Origin: Monomorium pharaonis
Taxonomy: Eukaryota; Arthropoda; Insecta; Hymenoptera; Formicidae
Length of the DNA stretch: 64,000 nt
Assembly (NCBI RefSeq): GCF_013373865.1
Contig: NC_050467.1
Coordinates: 28,728,996 to 28,792,995, forward strand
Reading direction: 5' to 3'
Positions 54,786 through 64,000 of the stretch are shown here, piece after piece. The position numbers and the translations under genes were made by a program. Positions within the stretch are counted from its first letter, which is position 1. Every line of letters begins with the position of its first letter. The notes beneath the pieces were generated by a model. It was not told the DNA's origin. It saw nothing but the letters and a program-made list of their open reading frames with translations, and did no database searches.

Positions 54786-56974
54786 CGTTTATTTCCATTC
54801 TAGGGCAAGCCCTCTAAGAACGTACAAGTATAGAATATTTGTAGAGTAGTAGTTATCGGTACAAAACAACAATAATTTCTAGGCAAAAGCAAAGGCAATC
54901 AAGTATATAGTGCTAGTACGCAAGCTTGAGTAAGAGTAACATGAAAGCATAACGAGTATAGTAACAGTAAATGGTAGCTTCAAACGCAGAGATAAAATAG
55001 AGATAAAATAGCGTGGCGTAGGCGTACAAAATATAGTAAATTTGAAGAGTGATAATTAATGGTACAGAACAACTGCAAAATAAAAACAAAAGCGATTAAG
55101 TATACGACATTAGTGCGCAGTACGTGCGTTCGCAAACTTAAGTTTAGAGTAAGATGTAAAGCGAATATGAATATGAAATATGAAATATGAGTCGCCAGTT
55201 GGTCAAGTGTTGGGAAGTGAAATGAAAGAGCTTCGAACATAATAACAAGATAGCATGGAAAGAGTATGGTGGTATGTGATCGCAAGCAGAATAGGAGGCA
55301 CAAAATCATGCTTTGCCCTGGGAGGACTTCTTAGGAATTGCGCCAGTGGCGCGTTTGTTGGTCGTAGGCTGGGCGATGGATGCAGGAGACAGCCCCGAGG
55401 CCGACGGGACGGTCGGTAGAGCGTTTGTAGATTGTGGGAATATGGGAGCGCTGGAAGAAGCTCCGGCTAGAAGCTGCACCCCGGTAGACGTGGAAGGCAA
55501 AACAGAGGGCGAAGAAGCCCCGGCAAGAACGGAATTAAGATGTTCAGGGTGACGTATTGTTATAGGAGGGGTGTTTAACTGGCACCTCACACAGACGCGC
55601 CCGTTACGCGTCCACGCACCGTGCAGCAATCCGCTCCCGACGGCCTGCCTAGCCTCGGTGAGAATGCGACGCGTTTGAATGGTGAGCCGTTCAGTCATGT
55701 CTATGCGCGAGCCAGACAGGGAACTAGACACATCCGCCTCCTCGAGGACGCCCCTGGCGCGTTTACAGCTAATCCATCGGTTTCGAACAACATTTGATTT
55801 GAGACGGACGACGAGTGGGCGAGGACGACCGCGCGAAGCAGAGATGCGAAAGCAAGACTGGATATCACCCGAAAGTATTTCAATGGCCAGCGTTGAGGCG
55901 ATTTTACCCACTAAAGTGAGGGGGTCCTCTGAAGGGAGCTCAAGCGCTCCAAATATGATCAGCTCACTGTTGAGCCTCGTTTGCTCGAGCGCCTCCAGGC
56001 GCGCCTCAAGGTGTGAACCCGCCACGTTAGACTCAGACTGAGATGGCTGGGATCTCTCGAGAGCACAGACGCGTTCGTTTAAGTCCTGTGCGGTAACAGT
56101 GAGCGCGTCGGTTTTAACGGCGAGATCCTCAAAGGACGCGGAGCACCGAGAAATGCTGAGTTCAAGCGTGGAGAGTTTGGCGTTGATTGCAGGGAGACTT
56201 TGAAGCTTTGTTTCGATATTAGAGATTTTCTGCAGCAGCAAGGACACAAGGCTCTCGCAGTTGTTGTAGTCCTTCGGTGGAGACCGGGCGAGTTCACTTG
56301 AGGCGGCAGGAGCCGACTTAAGATCCGGAGGCGGCGCGTGGTGTTTGCAAATGGGACAAGAAAATCCAGCAGCATCCTGTCCGCGTCTCACGGCGTCCGG
56401 ACCCGCGATGGAAAGTAAGCAGTCCGCGTGAAATACGTGGTTGGTCTCGCAGGTACTCGTCAATGCATTAGAAGATGAGATAAACTTTTTGCAGTGACCA
56501 CAAGTAAGCGTCATCTTCAGTTTGTCCGGTTTGTTCGTTTTGTTCGTGAGCAGCCGTGATCGAGCCCGCCTGATAGGAGTGAGCAACGGTTTGTTTTGGA
56601 AACCGAACTCACCGGAGCAGTACACGCAGTAGTCCTGTAGTGGGGGCGCAGGCAGCGAGATGAGGCGAGCACGCAGAGGTGAGATGATCGGCAGCGTAAA
56701 GCGAGATGAAGCGCATGCGCAGGAGAGAGACGGCTGGTGGATATGGCAGAAGGCTCCAGAAAAGATTGTCGTGTCCGAAGTCAGAGAAACGCCGAGAAAT
56801 GCCGAGAAATGCCAAAATATCGCTTTGCGGTCACTCACCGTGATAGAGAAATGTCAAGCAATGCGCCCTTGACCGTTAGTCTGCAAGAAAAAGGGCCCCG
56901 CAGGGCAGCGACCGGCAGTAAGAAGCTCAAAGCAGAGAGAAAGAAAAATGCGTCCGCACGTACTTACGCCATTG
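54781..56974 (-). mobile_element. second ORF1-only LINE copy
   Basis: Sits between two (GA)n tracts (54750-54780 and 56975-57010) within the LTR. The 3' end (at 54781) shows AATAAA (54793-54788) a few bases before the junction, then the CT repeat of the target. It has an ORF1 and a 500-bp 3' UTR but no reverse transcriptase. The TSD is hidden in the simple repeat. The left LTR copy lacks this segment, which supports insertion. Confidence 0.65.
55306..56514 (-). CDS. LINE ORF1 protein with RING/PHD-like finger, coiled coil and RRM-like domain
   Basis: I start at the ATG 56514 because the protein then opens with MTLTCGHCKKF; the frame is open another 108 codons upstream without resemblance. 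402 codons. Residues ~4-60 hold a Cys/His cluster (CGHC, CETNHVFHADC, CPICKHH) of RING/PHD type. Residues ~95-190 are coiled coil (KISNIETKLQSLPAINAKL). An RRM-like segment begins SELIIFGALELP and a basic RNRWISCKRARG region follows. ORF1 proteins with a PHD/RING-like finger occur in several insect LINE clades and package element RNA. Intact despite the missing ORF2. It is a different ORF1 type from that at 32974. Confidence 0.7.
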   Translation of the reverse strand: MTLTCGHCKKFISSSNALTSTCETNHVFHADCLLSIAGPDAVRRGQDAAGFSCPICKHHAPPPDLKSAPAASSELARSPPKDYNNCESLVSLLLQKISNIETKLQSLPAINAKLSTLELSISRCSASFEDLAVKTDALTVTAQDLNERVCALERSQPSQSESNVAGSHLEARLEALEQTRLNSELIIFGALELPSEDPLTLVGKIASTLAIEILSGDIQSCFRISASRGRPRPLVVRLKSNVVRNRWISCKRARGVLEEADVSSSLSGSRIDMTERLTIQTRRILTEARQAVGSGLLHGAWTRNGRVCVRCQLNTPPITIRHPEHLNSVLAGASSPSVLPSTSTGVQLLAGASSSAPIFPQSTNALPTVPSASGLSPASIAQPTTNKRATGAIPKKSSQGKA

Positions 56975-57944
56975 AAGAGAGAGAGAGAGATAGAGAGACA
57001 GAGAGAGATCAATGATAGTTATTGTTATTGTTCGCGTAGTTACTGCCTGCCACGTGAACGACGCGGTTCTTAGTGGTGCTTTTTAGGAAATGAATTTAGG
57101 CCAAAAATAATAATAATAAAAAAAAAGAGAGTACCTCTTTTCTTTTGTGGGTACTGTTCGGATGCTAATGAGAGAAAGAGCGTACAATTTTGCGACAAGG
57201 TGTAGAGAGCGTGAGGGGGAAGCGCCCAGGGAGGGCACAACAAATCCCACGCCAAGGAAAGATGGGGGGCGTTTGTGACGGAGAGCGCCCTATGGGCTGC
57301 CCTGTGGTGCACAGTTAGGTGGAGGGACGACGTAGGGGGTAAAAAGCGCCTTAATAGGCGCCCGTTGTCCCCTGGACACCTCCTTACTTAAGCGCCCCGG
57401 TAGGCGTCCCTGGCTTGAAGTTCAGGGAGGAAGCAGGCGCCTGAATCGTAGCGCCCTGCTTCCAGGATGAGGATTCAGAGAAGTCGCTGTTTTCGCTTCA
57501 GAATATTTTAGGGAGCACCGAGGATGGTTTGCCCCGTATTTTTGCCCCACTTAATTTAATAATACAAGTAAGAAATTTCTTTTTAGTTACTAAGTATAAT
57601 TTTTATTATAATTTTTGTTAAAGAATTATATTGAATACACAAAAAAAACTTTGTTTTAAATAAAGTAGAGTGAGCTTACATTTGATAATTTATAAGAATG
57701 AATTTTACGGCGTTTGTAGATAAGGGAGATGTTACTTACGCACTGTTCGGTTCTTGTTATATTCTATCAAGAATTTAATGGTCACAATGTCGTATACTTG
57801 ATAGTAGTCTTATTTGTAAGAGCACGAAGGCTAATAATTATTACACGGATAGCACTTTCTTCCTGCAGAGTAACGTCTATGCCTACTGGCAGCGCGACTC
57901 GTTATATGAGCGAGAATGCTGCTTCCTGAGGATCTCGCGCTCCT

Positions 57945-57950
57945 TATATA
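57945..57950 (-). promoter_or_regulatory. TATA box of long LTR (right copy)
   Basis: TATATA on the minus strand, 777 bp from the LTR start, within a stretch conserved with 10379 (CCCCAAAACTAGGGGGTCCT next to it). Confidence 0.55.
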
Positions 57951-58732
57951 CCCCAAAACTAGGGGGTCCTAGGGGTACGCGGGTGTAGGGAAGCTCAAAT
58001 CCATGGAAAATTCCGCGACAAATAGCTATTATTTTTGAAATTTTATGGTTTCTAATTTTTGTTCGGATTATTATAAACTTCGGTCAAGAGGTAGCCAGGG
58101 TGATTAGCGTTTGAATGCTTCCTTCGCCTTTCTCCTATCACCTCTGTGAGCGGAGTAATTAAACCGCATACTTTCGTAATTACTTTACTCATGCTATTTC
58201 ATTCATACTTCCCGATCGGAATAATGCTCGAGCTATTGCTATCCCACTTGGTACACGCGCTCCGCGGCTGGACCGACTCTTCGGCAGCGCGAGAGTGTCA
58301 CGCGTGAACCGCGTGGTTGAAAAATATTCACATTACTCCAGGTTGTTAATAATGTGAAAGAGTTATAGCATGACTGCGACGGATTGCAGTATTATTAATT
58401 AACAAGGGAGTTGAGGGGTGGCGGTTGCACCCTGTCGTTAATAGCAAATAGAAAGGTGACGAAAGAATATTACTCTTTTAATGAAATTTTTAACTATACG
58501 CGGCATGATTCGATGGATTTGAGCTTTAACAATTGAGGTAATAATTACGCACGTGATAACAATAAAATTAATAAAGAGTATAAGCGTAGGATGTACGCGC
58601 TGATACCCCGCGCGTCTGATTTCGTGGGGAGGGGAGCGCTCGGTGAGACGGGTGCTCCGGCGGATCACGCGAGAGCGCGGTGCGCGACGTGAGATGAAAC
58701 AGGTGAAAGATTTCATCGAACGTAACAAGCAT

Positions 58733-59654
58733 TATGAATTAAATCTGATGTCTTACGCATACAGTAATAAAACTTTAATAAATAATTGTAAAAAAGTTGA
58801 TTCCGTTTTAAAAGTTATTTATCAAACACTGCAGCACAGAATATTCATGGTTTCGTTGCATACGTTATTATTAGCTAAACTTTTCTTTGTCTTTGTATCG
58901 GGTTTTTTTTTTGTAGGACTAAAATTGTGGCCAAAGTTATTTGTCATTGTTAAAAAAATAAACCTAAGTAGTTTACATTTTTCAAATTTAATAACTTTTG
59001 ACTGTTAAATGTATAGCTAAAACATTCTTAACCTAATCCTGATGAGCCCAGATAAGTTACATACTTCAATATATCTGAACGATTAAAACATTAAGGGGAT
59101 ACTAAAGTGCCTGTCAAACTTAGGATTAATAAATGTCATTCATGCACATTATCATCAAAGTTTCATGTATATTTTTTATAGATTTGGAAATCCCTTTTTA
59201 AAATTAAAGTATACGTATTAATATCAGTTTATGAATTGGACTTCATAACGAAAATGAAAACTTTTTTCAAAATGCTTTTTTTATCATCCTGTATCCAAAT
59301 TTGTAATATAAAAAGCTAAACAAATTAATCTTTTTTCTAAACTTTTAATTTATTTCCACTTGCATGATATTGTTTTTTCACGCTATCCCTAGTTTGCACA
59401 TATTCCATTTTGTACATATATATTGTATAATTTTTGCATTACGGATTTTAGTATTCTCGCCAAGTGACAGCTCTACGTATCAAAAATTAGTAGATATTTT
59501 TAATTCTATTTTATTTTTTAAATTAAGTTGACATTTGCAGGCTTCATTATTGTGCACATTTTAATTCTGTAAAAGAATTTTTCTATTCTATAAAAAAGCC
59601 AATTAAGAATCACTCCATTAAAAAAATTTTACATTTTTAAAAAAATCTACACAT
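58733..59654. other. AT-rich region, nothing firm
   Basis: No recognisable gene. The 121-codon frame starting at 58643 begins inside the LTR and has no family resemblance. Confidence 0.45.
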
Positions 59655-61960
59655 GTCCTGGAATATGCCATACAATTTATATGCATTTCCTTATGTATGG
59701 CATATTCCAGGACCTAACCTCTTAAATTAAAAAAAATAACCGTATACAAAACTGATTATAAACATTTTCATATAGATAAACTTAAAATAGTAAAAATTGG
59801 CTACTCATTATTGACTTATCTTAACTTTACCAATACAAAAAAGTTTAATTTTAATCAGTTTTGTAGACGAATATTTTCTTAAATTTAAGAGGTTATGTCC
59901 TATGTCCTGGAACATGCCATACATAAAGAAATTATATAAAATGTATGGCATGTTTCAGGACGCGGGCGGATTAAAAAAAACAATATATTTCTATTCGCAC
60001 TAAAAGTTTATATTTTTGATAAACAATATGTTAAAAAAAAACCTTTATGACTTAATCTCTATAAATTAACAATTAAATAAAGTTAAGAAATATAGAACGA
60101 CTGAGAAATATTTCAACTAGTTAATATATTTTAATGCAAGTAGCAGTATTTCAATTAGTACTATACTACAAACTTCATTATAGTTAAATGAATTTTCTAC
60201 AACTTAACGCATATTGATAGATCTACAATATAACTATTAATTGTATTATTGCTACTTACATTATGATATTATTTAACGTACTCGTAGGCGATGCATATTA
60301 TCAACTGTTTTACATTTATTATCTTATGTTTTTATTATTAGTTTTAATATAGAGTCTTTTTAATGTATTGTTTAGGAAAGATACGAGAATATTTATTGCA
60401 GATAGAAACATATTACTTTTTTTTTAATCTACACGTGTCCTGGAACCTACCGTACATAAGGAAATGCATATAAATTGTATGACATGTTCCAGGACATGTG
60501 TAGATTAAAAAAAAGTAATATGTTACAATTTGCAATAACTTCGCATTTCTTATAAACCATACATTTAAATAACTATCTATAATTAAATTAATAACAAAAT
60601 TATAAGTTAATAAATGTAAAGTTGATAATATGCGTTGCTTACGAGTGCGCTGGATAACATCATGATGTGGATAGCAATAATTAAATTCATAGCGTTATAT
60701 TGCAAAAAATTTCTCAATATGCGTTGAATTGTAGAAAATTCATTACATTTGACTATAATGAAGCTTCTAATATAGTGCTAACTGAAATATTGCTACCTGC
60801 ATTGAGATATTAATTAGTTGAAACTATTTCTCAGTTGTTCTATATTTCCTCACATTGCTTAATTGTTAATTTATAGAGATTAAGGTATAATGGTCTCTTT
60901 AAACATATTATTCATGAAAAATAAGAATTTTTATTGCAAATAGAAGTATATATTGTTTTTTTTTTTTTTTTTAATCCGCCCGCGTCCTGGAACATGCCAT
61001 GCAATTTATATAATTTCCTTATGTATGGCATGTTCCAGGACATAGGACATAACCTCTTCAATTTAAGAAAATATTCGTCTACAAAACTGATTAAAATTAA
61101 ACTTTTTTGTATTGGTACAGTTAAGATAAGTCAATAATAAGTAGCCAATTTTTACTATTTTAAGTTTATCTATATGAAAAAATTTATAATCAGTTTTGTA
61201 TACGATTATTTTTCTAAATTTAAGAGGTTATATCCTGGAATATGCCATACATAAGGAAATGCATATAAATTGTACGGCATGTTCCAGGACATGTGTAGAT
61301 AAAAAAAAGTAATATGTTACAATATGCAATAATTATTCGCATTTTCTAATAAACAATACATTTAAAAAACTCTATCAGTAACTGAATTAATAACAAAATT
61401 ATAAGTTAATAAATGTAAAGTTAATAATATGCCTTGCTTACGAGTACGCTGAATAACATTATGATGTGGGTAGCAATAATTAAATTCATAGCGTTATATT
61501 GCAAAAAATTTCTCAATATGCGTTGAATTGTAGAAAATTCATTACATTTGACTATAATGAAGCTTTTAATATAGTGCTAACTGAAATATTGCTACCTGCA
61601 TTGAGATATTAAATAGTTGAAACTATTTCTCAGTTGTTCTATATTTCTTAACATTGCTTAATTGTTAATTTATAGAGATTAAATTTTATAAAGGTTAAGT
61701 TGTAAAGGTCTCTTTAAACATATTGTTCATGAAAAATAAGAATTTTTATTGCAAATAGAAGTATATATATTTTTTTTTTTAATCCGCCCGTGTCCTGAAA
61801 CATGCCATACAATTTATATAATTTCCTTATGTATGGCATGTTCCAGGACGTAACCTCTTGAATTTAGAAAAATAATCGTATACAAAATTAATGATAAACT
61901 TTTTTGTATTGGTAAAGGTAAGATTGTAAAAATTGACTATTCCGTATTGACAAATGTAGA
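59655..61960. repeat. modular palindromic array punctuated by 58-59-nt hairpins
   Basis: Six hairpins H1-H6 (59655-59713, 59904-59961, 60437-60495, 60984-61041, 61232-61290, 61792-61849) share GTCCTGGAACATGCCATAC and its inverse. Between them are two spacer kinds: S of 190 bp (59714-59903; inverted at 61042-61231; partial after 61850) and U of 475-501 bp (59962-60436 inverted relative to 60496-60983 and 61291-61791). The order H S H U H U H S H is mirror-symmetric about H3 (centre near 60466), with one extra U-H-S module on the right. No ORF. It may be a non-autonomous element that grows by inverted and direct duplication. Confidence 0.85.
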
Positions 61961-62173
61961 AGAAGTTTTGGCTTATTTTTACATATAGTAACAATTTTAT
62001 TTATTTTAAATACGGCAATTATTAATGTCAATTTCTCATGGCATTTGCAGAAATATTAAAATATGTTATAGATAAATTTATTTTCAAATTATATAAGTTT
62101 TGCAGATAATATTTTTCATATACAATATTTATATTGTTCTACTTCTTTAAAGTTAATAAATAGTTCACTAACC
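61961..62173. other. AT-rich spacer
   Basis: No feature seen. Confidence 0.5.
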
Positions 62174-62673
62174 CATTAAATCCCATGGCGAAACGAGTTG
62201 CGATATCGAAAAATTAACGTTGTTTCTAGCAAAGATTTTTGCAACAAAAGTTTAGTAGCAAAAAATTCTAAACAGTTTGTTATAAATAATTAGGAAATTA
62301 TTAAATAAATAATCCTCCTAGATTAAAATAATGCCAATTGATTCTATGCGAAAAACTACTACGAAAATATGTATAATATGTCCATGTAAATACCCCCATT
62401 TATGCACATAGAAATTGTTTATAAATTTTTTATAATAAATAGGGAATTTACATAAACATATTATATATGGTTTTTTCGTAGTTTCTCGCGCAGAATGAAT
62501 TGTCATGTTTAATTTAGTCTAGGATGATTATTTATTAATTTGTTTACAAAAAATTGTTTAAAAAAATTTTTTGCAACTAACTTTTTGTTGCAAAAATAAT
62601 TACTAGGAACGCTGCCAGGAAATGCGTTAATACTTTTTCGATATCGCGACTTGTTTCACTACATGACTTAATG
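62174..62673. mobile_element. 500-bp foldback MITE
   Basis: CATTAAATCCCATGGCGAAAC, AGTTGCGATATCGAAAAA and TTGCAACAAAAGTT on the left are mirrored on the right by TTTTTCGATATCGCGACTTG and ACTTAATG. An inner stem (CGAAAAACTACTACGAAAA / TTTTCGTAGTTTCTCG) brackets the loop. No ORF. Confidence 0.75.
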
Positions 62674-62811
62674 AACTTATTTAAACACAAAATGATTTTA
62701 AAATATAAATTATTAATTTATAGTTATGACAATAACAAACTTTTCTACTAATTTTTTTGGTAATTTAACCATTATACGTATTGACTTTATAATAATTGTG
62801 GTTTACACATT

Positions 62812-63015
62812 TGTCCTGAAATCTGCCAATACATTTGGATGTATATACATTCAGATGTATATACATCCAAATGTATATACATCCAGATGTACAGCCCCGG
62901 AACCTGCCCTTCTATTTGTAAGACAGATTCCAGGACGTCCTGGAAACTGCCGTAAGACACAATTTTTTTCCAGGACAGTCCTGGAAAATGCCAAATGTCC
63001 TGGAATCTGCCAATA
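62812..63015. repeat. cluster of GTCCTGGAA..TGCC motifs
   Basis: At least six copies in both orientations of a motif related to the hairpin ends at 59655-61849 (GTCCTGGAATCTGCC, GGAAACTGCC, GATTCCAGGAC). They are interleaved with a TACATCCAAATGTATA palindromic repeat at 62831-62890. Confidence 0.7.
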
Positions 63016-63048
63016 CAAAATGAAAAAAGTCGCGGAAACTACCACTGG

Positions 63049-63052
<4 letters not shown>

Positions 63053-63096
<44 letters not shown>
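63053..63096. repeat. (TA)n microsatellite
   Basis: About 20 TA units. Confidence 0.9.
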
Positions 63097-63099
<3 letters not shown>

Positions 63100-63479
63100 A
63101 AAATTCTTTAGTATAGATGAAATAATATATTTGAGTAAGATGTGGAAATACAGGAGATTAGCGCAACTGACCCGCACGTCTTGCCTGTTCGGCTCGCACG
63201 GACGATCTGCCCGCTCGCTCGCCCGCACACAATCGTCATCGCAAAAAAAAAGAAAATCGGCACCGCGTTACTAGGCCAGAGAGAAGGATGAGAGGTGTCA
63301 CGGCCCGCTTTTGGGTGATCCCGGTGATCCTCTGCTACAAGACGCCCCCTGACAAAGTGTGTATGATCTACTTAGCCAATGCCCATATTCTCGAGGCAAT
63401 GCCCACAATTTTTCGGTCGTGTTCCGTGCTACGTCCACAATTTTTCGGTTGCGTTCCGTGCTAATGTGCAGGAAGCGAT

Positions 63480-63745
63480 AGCTATATGAGAGTGAGTGAG
63501 AAGGTAATGAGAGCAAAGGAGATGACAACAAGAGAGCCTGGAGAGCGAGCGAGACAGTAATAGGAAGGAGCGAGATGAGAATAACAAACAAAGAGAGGGA
63601 AAAAGGCTCGAGCTCGGGCCGCTCAAGCCTCGATCCTTCTTTCCATGCTTATTATTCTCATCTCGCTCGTTTCTATTACTGTTTCGCTCGCTCTCCTGGG
63701 TCTTGCAATCGTCTCGCTCGCTCTCATTACTTTCTCGCTCGTTCT
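63480..63745. repeat. foldback of CTCGCTCG-rich arms
   Basis: GAGCGAGCGAGACAGTAATA and GAGCGAGATGAGAATAA on the left are mirrored by TTATTCTCATCTCGCTCG and TATTACTGTTTCGCTCGCTC on the right, around a GCTCGAGC-containing loop near 63610. Confidence 0.7.
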
Positions 63746-63855
63746 CATATAATTGTCGCGTTATCATTCGCTCGCCCTTTCAGTTCGCTCACATAAAGTA
63801 TTTAAAGACCGACGATTAGAAATTTTTATCATTTTTAAAATTATATCTTACACTT

Positions 63856-63858
<3 letters not shown>

Positions 63859-63890
<32 letters not shown>
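63859..63890. repeat. (TA)n microsatellite
   Basis: About 16 TA units. Confidence 0.9.
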
Positions 63891-63891
<1 letters not shown>

Positions 63892-64000
63892 GATTATATA
63901 TTTATTAAATTATATATTTGTATTATATATGTTTAAAAAAAAAACTTAACTCGTTTAAAAAGAATCTCGCGTGTCTTTCTGAATTAAACGCAAGACACTG

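Larger units (their letters stand above)
53662..58727 (-). mobile_element. long solo LTR, second copy, with nested LINE
   Basis: On the minus strand it starts TGTTACGTTCGA at 58727 and ends CCAGGACGTAACA at 53662. The perfect 5-bp TSD is AGCAT (53657-53661 and 58728-58732). It is homologous to 9608-14416 at both ends. Removing the nested LINE (54781-56974) leaves about 2.87 kb. The TATA box, GTAAGT site and 169-codon ORF keep the same relative positions as in the left copy. No gag-pol is present. Confidence 0.8.
63297..64000 (+). mobile_element. possible LTR running off the window
   Basis: TGTCACGGCCCGCTTTT at 63297 begins a GC-rich block in AT-rich DNA and resembles starts of gypsy-type LTRs (compare TGTGACG at 167 and 39153). 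A ~32-bp unit (CCACAATTTTTCGGT with GTTCCGTGCTA) is repeated at about 63408-63464. The 3' end is not in the window, so this is tentative. Confidence 0.35.

Noticed and set aside
59655..61849. CRISPR array
   Set aside because: Repeats are palindromic 58-mers with 190-500-bp spacers that are themselves repeated, in a eukaryotic transposon context.

Overview
The window looks like a heterochromatin-like, transposon-dense stretch of an insect nuclear genome. A hymenopteran such as an ant is my best guess, inferred from the mix of AT-rich DNA, GC-rich long LTRs, copia, DD41D mariner, hAT and ORF1-bearing LINE families; no species marker is present. I see no conventional host gene and no rRNA or tRNA gene. 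Almost everything is mobile elements inserted into each other, and many have clean target-site duplications (TSDs).

Left block (1-16.9 kb): a decayed transposase gene with a D/CxxC/E layout (minus strand, 42-4150) lies head to head with a multi-exon coiled-coil accessory gene (plus strand, 4631-16557). A solo LTR (167-1011, TSD ACGG) sits in the transposase C-terminal coding region. A MITE lies in the shared promoter gap. A complete but broken copia element (4758-9434, TSD AAATA) sits in accessory exon 1. A 4.8-kb solo LTR (9608-14416, TSD ATGTA) lies in the first intron and itself holds a foldback element made of 16-bp repeats.

Centre-left (16.9-35.3 kb): after a few small foldback MITEs comes a 17-kb composite bounded by 821-bp inverted repeats (18278-19098 and 32152-35305). 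Inside are a duplicated leader, an exact-length 4.3-kb palindrome carrying two identical intact mariner-like transposases (20817-25128), a nearly intact second transposase of the left-block kind (26502-28738), and an intron-containing DUF4806-like accessory gene (29548-31869). The right repeat is interrupted by an ORF1-only LINE copy with a 16-bp TSD.

Centre-right (35.3-52.9 kb): a third accessory-type gene, with a basic N-terminal part and a small helical C-terminal domain (37011-52828), is split by a 14.4-kb hAT element (37759-52177, TSD GGTATGAT). The hAT holds a broken transposase with a 2.0-kb solo LTR in it (39153-41153, TSD ATAG) and about 9.2 kb of the hexanucleotide CTACCG.

Right block (52.9-64 kb): a foldback MITE is followed by a second copy of the long solo LTR on the minus strand (53662-58727, TSD AGCAT). 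This copy keeps an intact 169-codon ORF and carries a second ORF1-only LINE. Beyond it is a modular palindromic array in which 58-59-nt hairpins separate two kinds of spacer (59655-61960), then a foldback MITE, a cluster of related half-motifs, and the possible start of another LTR at the window edge.

The nesting gives a relative order. The transposase and accessory genes are oldest, the hAT, copia and solo LTRs came later, and the elements inside those are younger still. The 4.3-kb palindrome and the hexamer array look youngest, or are places where the assembly needs checking.
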